A stretch of 64,000 nucleotides of DNA from Leptospira hartskeerlii (GTDB taxonomy: Bacteria; Spirochaetota; Leptospiria; Leptospirales; Leptospiraceae). Below the pieces are notes generated by a model, which saw only the letters and a list, made by a program, of their open reading frames with translations, searched no databases and had not been told where the DNA came from. Both the position numbers and the translations under genes were made by a program. Of this stretch, positions 54,631 through 63,199 are shown piece by piece. The stretch spans positions 310,001-374,000 of the forward strand of contig NZ_NPDL01000003.1 in the NCBI RefSeq assembly GCF_002811475.1, written 5' to 3'. The stretch's first letter is position 1, and every line of letters begins with the position of its first letter.

Positions 54631-56943
54631 ATGGATATCTTCTTAATCATCGTAGCAGTTATGGCTGTACTCGGAGTAATGGACTTACTCGTCGGAGTTT
54701 CCAATGACGCAGTGAACTTTACGAATTCGGCAGTCGGTTCTAGAGCGGCCTCCAGAAAAATCATCCTGATCGTTTCTACATTCGGTATCTTACTCGGAGC
54801 GTTGAGTTCCAGCGGAATGATGGAGGTCGCAAGAAAAGGGATCTTTCATCCCGAATTTTTCAGCCTTGCAGAGTTGATGTTCTTATTTTTGGCGGTGATG
54901 GTTTCGGATATCATTCTCCTTGATTTATACAATACTTTAGGACTTCCCACTTCCACAACCGTCTCCCTGGTTTTCGAATTATTAGGAGCCTCCTTGGTTC
55001 TGGCGCTTCTCAAAACAGACACCTTAAACGATGCATTTAAGATCATAAACTCGGAGTCTGCATTAAAGATCATCTTCGGGATCGCGCTATCCGTGATACT
55101 CGCCTTCTTTGCGGGGATGATATTGATGTTCTTCTTCCGATTGATTTTCAGTTTCCGTTTAGATAAAACGATGAAATGGTTCGGAGGGATTTTCTCAGGA
55201 CTCGCAGTCACAGTTGTGATCTTCTTCATTCTACTCACTGCAATGAAAGGATCGACTTTCCTGAGTAAAGATGTATTAGCTTGGATCCAAACCAATTTTA
55301 AAACCATTCTAGTATTAAGCTTTATTGGTTTTTCTATCGTATTCCAAATCTTGATCTTCTCCAAAATAAACGTTCTGAAGATCGTAGTATTATTCGGGAC
55401 TGCGGCGCTTGCAATGGCTTTTGCAAGTAATGACTTAGTGAACTTTATCGGAGTTCCGATCGCAAGTTTACAAACTCATGAATTGATCAAAGCGGCCAAC
55501 TGGGATGCAAATACGATGGCGTCTGGCTTAGGAAAAGAAGTTCTTACAGACAATAGACTTCTGATCGGTGCTGCACTCATCATGATCATCGCGTTATTCA
55601 AATCAAAGAAAGCGGAAACAGTTACAAGAACTGAAGTAAGTTTAGGCTCCCAGGGAGAAACTGTAGAAGCTTATCAATCCAGCTTGGTTGCGAGAGTATT
55701 CGTTCAAATTGCAGTCGGGATCTATTATCCTATTAAAAGAATTTTACCTTCTATCATTCGTAATTGGATCTCTTCTAGGTTCAAACAAAGTGGAACCTTG
55801 GAGTTAGTTCGTTTGCATGAAAGTGATGCATTCGATTTACTTAGAGCTTCCGTAAATATACTCATCGCTTCGGCGCTAATACTTATAGGAACGATCGAAA
55901 AACTTCCGCTCTCTACCACATTTGTTACCTTTATGGTAGCAATGGGAACCTCGCTCGCAGACGGAGCCTGGCAAAAAGAAAATGCAGTCAATCGTGTCAG
56001 CGGGGTTCTAACCGTTGTAGGTGGATGGTTTATGACTGCGATCTTTGCCTCCTTCACAGGTGGATTTATCGCGGCGTTATTCTATTACTTCGGCTTTGCT
56101 GCAGTGGTTGTAGTTTTAGGCTTCACATTCTTCTTGGTCCTTGCATTCAATCGTATACACAAAAAAAGAAAGGCAGAATACGATGAGGATCTGGAAAAAC
56201 TTCTTCTACTCACCAAACATCCTGAAAAGGCACTTACTAAATCGCTTTCTTCTTTATTGGGAAATTTGTTATTAGCGAAGAAGGCGATGAATACACTTTC
56301 TTCCGGCTATATCGGAGGAAAGAAAAAAGACTTCAAACAGGCTTCTAAGATCTTAAAGAACCTGAAGAAAAATTATGAATCTTCTATCTCCGGTTTTTTA
56401 AGTTTGGTGGATAGACATTTCGACGAGTCAGATTTCCAATCCATCCATCCTTTCACAAATGCGCTCGGTTACATAGATCGTATCGCTGAAAATCTTACAA
56501 ATATACATAGAAACACTTCCGAGAAGATAGATCGTTTCCAAACAGGACTTACAAAGGACGAAAGAGAAGATCTAAAAGAATTACGCAAGTTAGCGGAAGA
56601 TCTTTTCGAACTTTTAGCACAATCCGATAAGGTCCCAGGTTTGGTGGAGAAGGCGAGATCCGGTAAAAAAGTAAAAGAACTTTCTGATATCAAAGTCCGC
56701 ATCTACAAAAACCAGATGAAACGTATCCGTAAAGGAGACAGCAAATTAAAATCCAGCGTGGCCTACTTCTTAGTGGTAGAAGAGTTGGTAGATATTAACG
56801 AAAACCTATTCGCTCTCGCAGAAGAGCTTGTCTGGGTTCTGCCTTGGATAGAAACTAAGAAGAAACAATTTGCAAAAGGTAATATCGGTCCTTCCAAATT
56901 GGAATTTCCTAAAGCAAAAGATAAGAAAAAAAAGAAGAAGTAA
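54631..56943 (+). CDS. PiT-family phosphate transporter with C-terminal PhoU-like domain
   Basis: A cation-coupled inorganic phosphate permease. Both PiT inverted-repeat signatures are visible: GVSNDAVNFTNSAVGS (22-37) and ASNDLVNFIGVPIAS (about 264-278). About ten to twelve membrane helices cover residues 1-515. The remaining 250 residues (about 525-760) are all helical and charged, resembling a PhoU bundle, and end in a poly-Lys tail. At 770 residues it is far longer than a plain PiT (about 500), so a transporter-regulator fusion is likely. TAGGA lies 4 bases before the ATG. It is divergent from the RRM gene. Confidence 0.88.
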   Translation: MDIFLIIVAVMAVLGVMDLLVGVSNDAVNFTNSAVGSRAASRKIILIVSTFGILLGALSSSGMMEVARKGIFHPEFFSLAELMFLFLAVMVSDIILLDLYNTLGLPTSTTVSLVFELLGASLVLALLKTDTLNDAFKIINSESALKIIFGIALSVILAFFAGMILMFFFRLIFSFRLDKTMKWFGGIFSGLAVTVVIFFILLTAMKGSTFLSKDVLAWIQTNFKTILVLSFIGFSIVFQILIFSKINVLKIVVLFGTAALAMAFASNDLVNFIGVPIASLQTHELIKAANWDANTMASGLGKEVLTDNRLLIGAALIMIIALFKSKKAETVTRTEVSLGSQGETVEAYQSSLVARVFVQIAVGIYYPIKRILPSIIRNWISSRFKQSGTLELVRLHESDAFDLLRASVNILIASALILIGTIEKLPLSTTFVTFMVAMGTSLADGAWQKENAVNRVSGVLTVVGGWFMTAIFASFTGGFIAALFYYFGFAAVVVVLGFTFFLVLAFNRIHKKRKAEYDEDLEKLLLLTKHPEKALTKSLSSLLGNLLLAKKAMNTLSSGYIGGKKKDFKQASKILKNLKKNYESSISGFLSLVDRHFDESDFQSIHPFTNALGYIDRIAENLTNIHRNTSEKIDRFQTGLTKDEREDLKELRKLAEDLFELLAQSDKVPGLVEKARSGKKVKELSDIKVRIYKNQMKRIRKGDSKLKSSVAYFLVVEELVDINENLFALAEELVWVLPWIETKKKQFAKGNIGPSKLEFPKAKDKKKKKK

Positions 56944-56954
56944 GACTTCGTAGA

Positions 56955-56984
56955 AATCCGATGTAGGAGTTCCTACATCGGATT
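56955..56984. terminator. Bidirectional hairpin between convergent PiT and TRAP genes
   Basis: AATCCGATGTAGGA and TCCTACATCGGATT form a perfect 14 bp inverted repeat around two bases, filling most of the 52 bp between two stop codons. No T run follows on either strand; the symmetry fits termination of both genes. The TGTAGGA/TCCTACA core recalls the palindrome at 6264-6277. Confidence 0.65.
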
Positions 56985-56995
56985 CAACTGAGTGA

Positions 56996-58984
56996 TTACC
57001 CTGCGTATTTAGAATATAGGATCGGCCCGAAAGCGGTCACAAGCAAGGTCAGTGTTAGAACGATAATCGGAATTACGATATGTTCATGCCTCGCAAAGAA
57101 ACCTTTTCCTTCCAGACTTTTATCCTCTATCAATAGATCTCGCACTACGTGTTTGGTCAACAAGTGGTTGAGTGCAACCGGAGGAGTCAAATAACCTAAC
57201 TCGAAAGAAACAAGTGCGGTCATCCAGAAATTTAGTGGATGGATCCCGTTTGCCTTAGCGATTGGATACAAGGTTACTGAAACCAAGATCACGGCACCGT
57301 AAGGGTCCATTAACATTCCAATGATCACAAGTGCAAATGTCAGAATTAACATAGCAGACATTGGAGAGCCTAAGTGAGTCGGAAATAGATTGATCACTTC
57401 TGATCTTTCGAAAACCCCACCCATACAAGCGGACAATCCCATAAGAAGAAGAAGTGCTCCTAAGTGTGAGCCCCCATCGTAAGAAGTTCTGGAAAGTTCC
57501 ACTTCTTCGTTATGAGTTTCTCCCTTCTCCAATTTTTCCTTTTTGGAAATTCTATAATCTATGAACAGAAGCGCCAACATTGCGATCGGCAGAATATAAG
57601 GTGCAGTTCTTTCGTCGAAATGAGTTCCGAGTGCAAGAACGATCGTAAGAACGATTGCGATAGAGATCACCAAATAGACTGAGAAAGATTTTAATGCCTG
57701 CAAAGATTTTTTGAATGCGTCTTGTTCCGGACGGATCTTCCAGGATTCGGTTCTACTAAACCAGCTCACAATCAAGAATAGAGTGGATGAAAGTGCAAAC
57801 ACTCTCCAACCCCAATGGAATAATTCGTCGGTAGTCACTTCCAAGTTCAAAGAAGCAACGATCACCACGAGTAAACATGGAGGCAGAACCACTCCCAAAC
57901 TTCCTGACATTGCGGTCGCAGCAAGAGCTCTTTCTTGGCTTGCACCAGCTCTTCTCAACTCCTTGAAAATAGTAGCTCCTAATGCAAGAACCACGATCCC
58001 GGAAGCACCGCTATATGCAGTAGGAAGGGCGGCAACAACTACGATGATCACTGCCATTAGCTCTGAAGGAAGTTTCCATGGGTTCAAAAGATCGAAGAAT
58101 CTTTTTCCTAAAGAAGTATCCCTTAAAAGAATACCGGTCCACACATAAAGACCGATCTGGATATAAAGCTGAGCATGTGCGGTCAATTTTTGTAGATAGA
58201 TCGCAAGTCCCGCCGGATGTTTTTCTAAAATGAAGAAGTAGAATCCGCAAACAAGTGCCATCCATGCATACAAAGGAACGCATAATAATGCATGGGAAAG
58301 TTTGGTATTCTGTTTACCTTCTCCATTCTTAAAAACAGGATTTTTTAAATTATAAAAATTTAATCCTGCTAAAAGTATCAGCCCTAAGACCCACAACACC
58401 TGGATTTGAGCCTCCACACCTTTTTGGAGAGGATACATGAACGCGGCAGAAACCATGATGATCGTATTTGCGATGATCTGGCTCCATTCGGTGATCTTTT
58501 CCTCTTTGGAGTTCTCGGGATTCCTAAGGGCAATATGATATCTTCTAGTCGTGGAAACAGTTCCCGCTACGATCAGTAAGAATACCATAGTCATTGGAAT
58601 ATAATCTATAGCGGAGATAGTAATCCAAGAAAGCCTACGCTCGAATCCACAATATAATTTTTGCCCTACTGTTAGAGAACCCGCAAGTTTCTCTAACTCC
58701 AATTGGGTTTCGGTTGGTCCTGTTGGAGCTCCTACATTCTTCTCGCCGGAAGTATCTCCGAGACCGATATCGTCCAAAGCGTCCATATCCGCTTGGCTGA
58801 CTTCCGCCTTTGTATCCGCTTCCGCATTTGGATCTGCGATACAAACATTTCGGATCATAGCATAGTTAGGCCAAATACTGCTACCTAAGCCGAGTAGTCT
58901 AGCTTGGACTAGCTGGCTTCCACTTTGAACAAGGGGTACGAATAAAAAGAATAATACCGCCCAGGAAACGATTTTTCTCCACAT
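56996..58984 (-). CDS. TRAP transporter fused small and large permease (TatQM-like)
   Basis: A 662-residue integral membrane protein. The N-terminal part has one helix (about 8-25), a hydrophilic acidic loop (about 48-108) and then the Q-like small-permease helices (125-230). The large DctM-like permease follows (about 235-655), with LPTAYSGASGIVVLALGATIFKELRRAGASQERALAATAMSGSLGVVLPPCLLV and YGAVILVSVTLYPIA. The YSGASGIVVLA and SGSLGVVLPP segments match the DctM family. AGAGGA lies 6 bases before the ATG. It is the last gene of a three-gene operon with a solute-binding protein and a TatT-like lipoprotein. Confidence 0.87.
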   Translation of the reverse strand: MWRKIVSWAVLFFLFVPLVQSGSQLVQARLLGLGSSIWPNYAMIRNVCIADPNAEADTKAEVSQADMDALDDIGLGDTSGEKNVGAPTGPTETQLELEKLAGSLTVGQKLYCGFERRLSWITISAIDYIPMTMVFLLIVAGTVSTTRRYHIALRNPENSKEEKITEWSQIIANTIIMVSAAFMYPLQKGVEAQIQVLWVLGLILLAGLNFYNLKNPVFKNGEGKQNTKLSHALLCVPLYAWMALVCGFYFFILEKHPAGLAIYLQKLTAHAQLYIQIGLYVWTGILLRDTSLGKRFFDLLNPWKLPSELMAVIIVVVAALPTAYSGASGIVVLALGATIFKELRRAGASQERALAATAMSGSLGVVLPPCLLVVIVASLNLEVTTDELFHWGWRVFALSSTLFLIVSWFSRTESWKIRPEQDAFKKSLQALKSFSVYLVISIAIVLTIVLALGTHFDERTAPYILPIAMLALLFIDYRISKKEKLEKGETHNEEVELSRTSYDGGSHLGALLLLMGLSACMGGVFERSEVINLFPTHLGSPMSAMLILTFALVIIGMLMDPYGAVILVSVTLYPIAKANGIHPLNFWMTALVSFELGYLTPPVALNHLLTKHVVRDLLIEDKSLEGKGFFARHEHIVIPIIVLTLTLLVTAFGPILYSKYAG

Positions 58985-59068
58985 AGAATATCCTCTGGAA
59001 TCTGCGATTGATTGATATAAGATAAGCGGGAAAGATTTTTCCCGCCTTTTTTCTGTTAGTTTTGGAAA

Positions 59069-60076
59069 TTATTCCAGGTTATCCGCACACTCAGTCGCTT
59101 CTTTATCAGCGCTGCAACGAACCCTTTTCATTAATTTCAGAATGGTAGGATGATATACTTTTTTGTCTCTCAGCCTGATCCTGACTTCTCTGAATTTTTC
59201 GAAATAATTCTTTTGAAGATCTTTCGGAACTTCTATCCAATATTTTGCAGGAATTTCCTGCTCTGCCTTTTTGGTCAGAGAAAGCATAGCGTCAAACTGG
59301 GTCGCCGCCCACGCTCTGGAATTATTTCCGAAACCTTCTGCAAAATCCTTGTGGCGAGCCACGATTTGAAAGGTCAACTGCCCGATCGGAAAACGAACTA
59401 TACCACCGTTCGGTGAAATTCCTTTCATAAGTTCCAAAGGTTTGATCCCTATCGCAGGAGAATAACAAGCGTCCGCTCTTCCGTTATTGAAGATACCGGC
59501 AAAAGTTGCGATCTCTGCGGGAACCATAGAAGCTCCTACGATATCCACCATAGTTGTGGCAGCCTGGTCGTAAGTTAAAGTAGCGATCTTTCTACCGGCC
59601 AAGTCCTTGATATCTTTCAGGTTCTTGTCTCTTAATAAAAGATAAACCGCGCCACCAGGGAACATAGCCATGGTCTCGTATTCTCCGTCAGTGTTCAGCT
59701 CTCTTACTTTAGGATTTGATAATGCTTCGATTGTTTTTCGGAGAAGGTCATAACTTGGCAATGCACCGATCGCTTCGATGGATCCAGATTCATGCACATA
59801 ACTTCTTACTCTAAGAGAAGTTAGAAGTGCCATATTACATTTTCCAGCTTTGAAGTCGGAGTTTGCCACTACTTCGTCAGTATAAGCCTTCAGATCCAGA
59901 CGAATTCCCCATGTTAAAGCTTGCGCTTGGTATCTTTGTGCCGCTTTAAACACGTCTCCGTGCGCCCCGGAAGGATCGAATACACACATGGATCGATCCA
60001 CCGTCTCCGCTGCTCCCACACCTACGGACATCCAAGTCCCAAGAATGATTACCGATAGAATGAGAAACTTTTTCAT
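59069..60076 (-). CDS. Periplasmic solute-binding protein of the TRAP system (TatP-like)
   Basis: The ATG at 60074-60076 (MKKFLILSVIILGTWMSVGVGAAE) has AGGAG 9 bases upstream; an in-frame ATG 19 codons earlier is rejected because it would bury the signal peptide. The mature protein (about 313 residues) has a type II periplasmic-binding pattern: CVFDPSGAHGDVFKAAQRYQAQA at the N-terminus, and RDKNLKDIKDLAGRKIATLTYDQAATTMVD, common to TRAP/TAXI binding proteins. It matches putative solute-binding proteins found with TatT. The substrate is unknown. It lies between the TatT-like gene and the permease gene. Confidence 0.83.
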   Translation of the reverse strand: MKKFLILSVIILGTWMSVGVGAAETVDRSMCVFDPSGAHGDVFKAAQRYQAQALTWGIRLDLKAYTDEVVANSDFKAGKCNMALLTSLRVRSYVHESGSIEAIGALPSYDLLRKTIEALSNPKVRELNTDGEYETMAMFPGGAVYLLLRDKNLKDIKDLAGRKIATLTYDQAATTMVDIVGASMVPAEIATFAGIFNNGRADACYSPAIGIKPLELMKGISPNGGIVRFPIGQLTFQIVARHKDFAEGFGNNSRAWAATQFDAMLSLTKKAEQEIPAKYWIEVPKDLQKNYFEKFREVRIRLRDKKVYHPTILKLMKRVRCSADKEATECADNLE

Positions 60077-60129
60077 ATAGTTTTTCTCCTTAAGGTCCCT
60101 TTTTTTTCGTTTTCCACCCAAGAACCCGC

Positions 60130-61128
60130 TCAAAGATCTTTTAAAAGATCGTCTTCTTCTTTATTGTTTTTCTTTTTTCCCGGAAAAGAGGAGAAGTTAA
60201 TCGGTCCCCTATGTCCGGTCTCTTTCATCCAAATTTTATCAGATTCATGACGCGATAAATTTTCCGCAAACGCTTCCAAGAAAAGATATTCCTTCTTAGC
60301 AGGAACTTGGCTTAGAACTTTAGAATGTTCTAATATAAGTTTTTTGATCTTCTCCACATCACCTTTTCCGGCAGCAGCTTGGATCTGGAATGCTCTAGAA
60401 AGACGAACTCCTTCTTTGTCGCCTATTTTCACAGCTTCTTCCATTTGTTTATTAGGATCTTTTCCTTCCGGGGTTGCACCTGGAACCGAAAGCCACACTA
60501 CTGCTTCCAATGCCAAAGGAGTTCCCCACCATTTTTTAGGATCCAAACATTTAGAAGCTCCTGCAACTACGCTTGGTACTTCTCGAGTGATCCCCGCATA
60601 TCCTTGGGAAGCAAAATCGTGAAGGATCGCCAATAGACCGGAAGAAATCCCTACTAGATAATATAACTCTTCTTCTTCACTGATAGAAGGACATTTTCCA
60701 TTCCATTCTCCGAAGTATTGCAAGAATCTATTATGTGCATCCCCATATCTTTTTGCAGCGATTCCATGGTAACGGATCTGTCTCGCCTGATTATCCAGCG
60801 CTTCGTCTCCCTTACCCTTGCGGACGGCAGCGATATATAAAAGTTCAGCTTCTTGTGCTTGTTTCTCCGCACACATCCCTGCTCCCATTTGTGCCACCAT
60901 AGTAGCCAATTCCACAGAAGCTCCGGTCCTTTCGAAAGAAGCTACCAAAGGTCCGAGCGCAGTTCCTCCAGTACAGATTGCATCCAAATCGTCAGATGCA
61001 AGGTAATGAGGGACCAAATGGTCTTGTGCATAAGAGTTTAAAGTTTTGCCAGTAACTCTATATACGATGGAACAGTTTGCTATGGTAATTGTAACAATCG
61101 TTACAAAAAAAAGGATTCGTTTATTCAT
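60130..61128 (-). CDS. TatT-like TRAP-associated lipoprotein
   Basis: MNKRILFFVTIVTITIAN-C19 is a lipobox signal. The remaining 313 residues are nearly all helical with TPR-like helix pairs (MVAQMGAGMCAEKQAQEAELLYIAAVRKGKG; MEEAVKIGDKEGVRLSRAFQIQAAAGKGDVEKIKKLILEH). In Treponema pallidum the TatT lipoprotein Tp0956 is a TPR-like partner of the TRAP binding protein Tp0957; gene order and domain style here are the same. It probably holds the binding protein at the membrane or hands over a hydrophobic ligand; this is inference. No ribosome-binding site is evident before the ATG. Confidence 0.75.
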   Translation of the reverse strand: MNKRILFFVTIVTITIANCSIVYRVTGKTLNSYAQDHLVPHYLASDDLDAICTGGTALGPLVASFERTGASVELATMVAQMGAGMCAEKQAQEAELLYIAAVRKGKGDEALDNQARQIRYHGIAAKRYGDAHNRFLQYFGEWNGKCPSISEEEELYYLVGISSGLLAILHDFASQGYAGITREVPSVVAGASKCLDPKKWWGTPLALEAVVWLSVPGATPEGKDPNKQMEEAVKIGDKEGVRLSRAFQIQAAAGKGDVEKIKKLILEHSKVLSQVPAKKEYLFLEAFAENLSRHESDKIWMKETGHRGPINFSSFPGKKKNNKEEDDLLKDL

Positions 61129-61257
61129 TTTATTTCGGGGGTTATTTTTTACTTAGAATATGGGGGATTCTGGAAGAACGTACAGAAGTGATTTACTTCG
61201 TCCAATATTTTTTTTCTAATGAGCGTTTTATTTTATAGTGCAGTGTTTCCAAAACAT

Positions 61258-62841
61258 TTAGCTCACTGGAGAAGTAACACGGATCTTTTCAATGAGTGAA
61301 ACTGTCTCTTGGTCAGGTTCCACACCTAATTCTTTTTTCAGGATCTTCTTCATATCCTCGAATTTACGCAAAGCTTCATTCTTACGATCTAAAGATTGTA
61401 AAGATTCGAAGTGAAATCTCCAGGCTCTTTCATCCAGATCATCTAAACGTATCCAGCTTTCCGAATCGGAAAGTAGAGAATTTGCATCTCCTGCTTTTTG
61501 AGAATATTCGCATAGAATTCTATAAATCTCGATCAGGTTCTTACGTAAATATTCACGTTTTAGTTCCGATTCAGGGAAATACAGATCGAATTCGAAGAAG
61601 TCTCCGGTATACAGCTCCTGCGCTTCACGATAAGATTGCACCGCTTCTTCTTCTTTTTTGTTACGAAGCAACTTCCCAGCAGTCTCGAATTTTTTCTCAA
61701 ATTCTACAAAGTCCGCTTCTACTAGATCGGAATGGAAGAATAGTCTATCCTCTGCGAATACGACCGCCTCCGGGTTTCCTAAAATTTTACGAAGACGGAA
61801 AAGTAGAGCGTGTAAACTATTTAGAGCATTTTTCTCAGACATCCCCGGCCAGAGATTCTCTAATAATTCTTCTTTATGAACACCTTTGCCGAAACGAACT
61901 AACAGAAGTTTGATGAGTTTGAGAAGTTTTTTCTTACTAGAATATTCAGCTGCTGGGATCTTCTTCCCATCCAGATCCAATTCTAATGGGCCCATAGCTC
62001 TAACGCTCAGCTTTTTAGGATTACGGCCTTTCTCTTTGAGAGACTTGGATTCAGGGGCTTCTCCACTAATGTTCTTTGCTTGTGATCCGAAAGAAGAAGT
62101 CTCCGGCTTGGTAAGCCATTTGGAAACTGATTCCTTGAATTCCATCCGGACTTCCCTTTCAGACTTATTCACTGTGAGGAAGCTATCCACGCAGAACATA
62201 AGGATCAAAAAACTAAAATGAGAAGTATATGGGATGCCAAGCAAATCGCTCGCGACCAATATATCTGCGATCAAACTCGCGAAGAACAATACCAATCCGT
62301 AAAATAGGAAATGGTTCCTGAATCTGTTCTTACGAAACTGATTCATCACCTTTATCACTGTCCATACGATCATCATAATCCCGGAAAGGAAGATAAACTG
62401 CATAATCGTAGGTTGATCTGTTTCGTAGATGACTATGCCTAAAGAAGGGAAATGTTTCGGATGAGCGACACTCATCGTATAAGCGTTTGGATCCTGTAAG
62501 AGTATTCCCGCAAGGATAAGGTACATGAACACGTATAGAAGAATGAAATCTCTGCTGAAAAGTTTTTTATAATTATTTACGAAGAGCACGATAAACGTAG
62601 CGAATATTGCTGCTATCGCATTCTCCATCCTTTCCCAGATCAAAGCTTTTTCAGGATTATCTACGTTAATGGTTTGGATAAAACAGAATAGATAACCGCC
62701 ATACGCAACTTGCAATAATGCAAAGTAAAGAAGGTACGCTTGTTTCCGATTTCTAAAATATAAAACTAAATTATGAATCGTACGGTAGACTAATACAGTC
62801 ACCACCAAGTAACATGAAAGCTGGTAATACGTCATATCCAC
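61258..62841 (-). CDS. Membrane-bound transcription factor: 7TM sensor plus winged-helix and BTAD domains
   Basis: The start is a GTG at 62839-62841 with AGGA 8 bases upstream. Seven hydrophobic helices are seen at about 5-25, 33-56, 74-92, 98-116, 145-165, 178-198 and 206-224. A Lys/Ser-rich linker (228-276) leads to a Trans_reg_C-type winged helix (about 278-372; KKLLKLIKLLLVRFGKGVHKEELLENLWPG, LHALLFRLRKILG) and a BTAD helical domain (374-520; AVQSYREAQELYTGDFF, LYFPESELKREYLRKNLIEIY). The DNA-binding and BTAD part is of SARP style. A membrane-tethered SARP-like regulator is uncommon. It lies 129 bp upstream of the TRAP operon in the same direction and may control it. Confidence 0.85.
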   Translation of the reverse strand: MDMTYYQLSCYLVVTVLVYRTIHNLVLYFRNRKQAYLLYFALLQVAYGGYLFCFIQTINVDNPEKALIWERMENAIAAIFATFIVLFVNNYKKLFSRDFILLYVFMYLILAGILLQDPNAYTMSVAHPKHFPSLGIVIYETDQPTIMQFIFLSGIMMIVWTVIKVMNQFRKNRFRNHFLFYGLVLFFASLIADILVASDLLGIPYTSHFSFLILMFCVDSFLTVNKSEREVRMEFKESVSKWLTKPETSSFGSQAKNISGEAPESKSLKEKGRNPKKLSVRAMGPLELDLDGKKIPAAEYSSKKKLLKLIKLLLVRFGKGVHKEELLENLWPGMSEKNALNSLHALLFRLRKILGNPEAVVFAEDRLFFHSDLVEADFVEFEKKFETAGKLLRNKKEEEAVQSYREAQELYTGDFFEFDLYFPESELKREYLRKNLIEIYRILCEYSQKAGDANSLLSDSESWIRLDDLDERAWRFHFESLQSLDRKNEALRKFEDMKKILKKELGVEPDQETVSLIEKIRVTSPVS

Positions 62842-63199
62842 TTTTCGTTTCCTATCTTATCCGGATTCCTGCAACCTATTTATGAAAACAGGACAAAAAT
62901 TGTGACTAAATGCTCACTATTTTTAAATGCAAGTATTTGAATAAATTTCCTTTTCATTTTTATAGCACGTTCTAACGATCGTTATGAAATAATAGGTGCT
63001 GTTCGACAGAAATCGAACGAAAACTTTTGCGAAACTGTAGCAAAAGAAAATCAAAATTACACAATACTAATTGAGTGAAGACTCACTCATAAGCTTTTTC
63101 TAATTTACTTATCCGAGAAGCTTTCCTTAAAAAAAAACCGAAAGGGTTTTTCCCTTTCGGTCATTTCGACATATAGTTTTTCGAAATAGCTAGGAGTGT
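62842..63199. other. Gene-free region with successive inverted repeats
   Basis: No ORF of interest is seen in these 358 bases. They hold a perfect TAACGATCGTTA palindrome (62973-62984), GTTCGA/TCGAAC (63001-63018), CTTTTGC/GCAAAAG with a 9-base loop (63024-63046), TGAGTGA/TCACTCA (63072-63089) and a strong terminator (63129-63161). The promoter of the 7TM regulator must also lie here. A small structured RNA on the plus strand is possible, since a TTTTT follows the TGAGTGA hairpin. Confidence 0.5.
63129..63161 (-). terminator. Rho-independent terminator of the right-edge gene
   Basis: On the minus strand a 10 bp GC-containing stem (ACCGAAAGGG / CCCTTTCGGT, loop of five A) is followed by nine T. 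It starts 39 bp after the stop codon of the gene at 63200. It is the clearest intrinsic terminator in the window. Confidence 0.92.

Noticed and set aside
54846..55364. 172-codon minus-strand ORF in the phosphate transporter gene
   Set aside because: Antisense to membrane helices of PiT; its Lys/Ile-rich translation is the usual mirror of hydrophobic coding sequence.
61296..61913. 205-codon plus-strand ORF within the BTAD gene
   Set aside because: It lies antisense to well-conserved winged-helix and BTAD coding sequence; composition is that of a shadow frame.
63001..63018. GTTCGA...TCGAAC as a tRNA T-arm
   Set aside because: The flanks do not form acceptor, D or anticodon stems and no CCA-like end follows.
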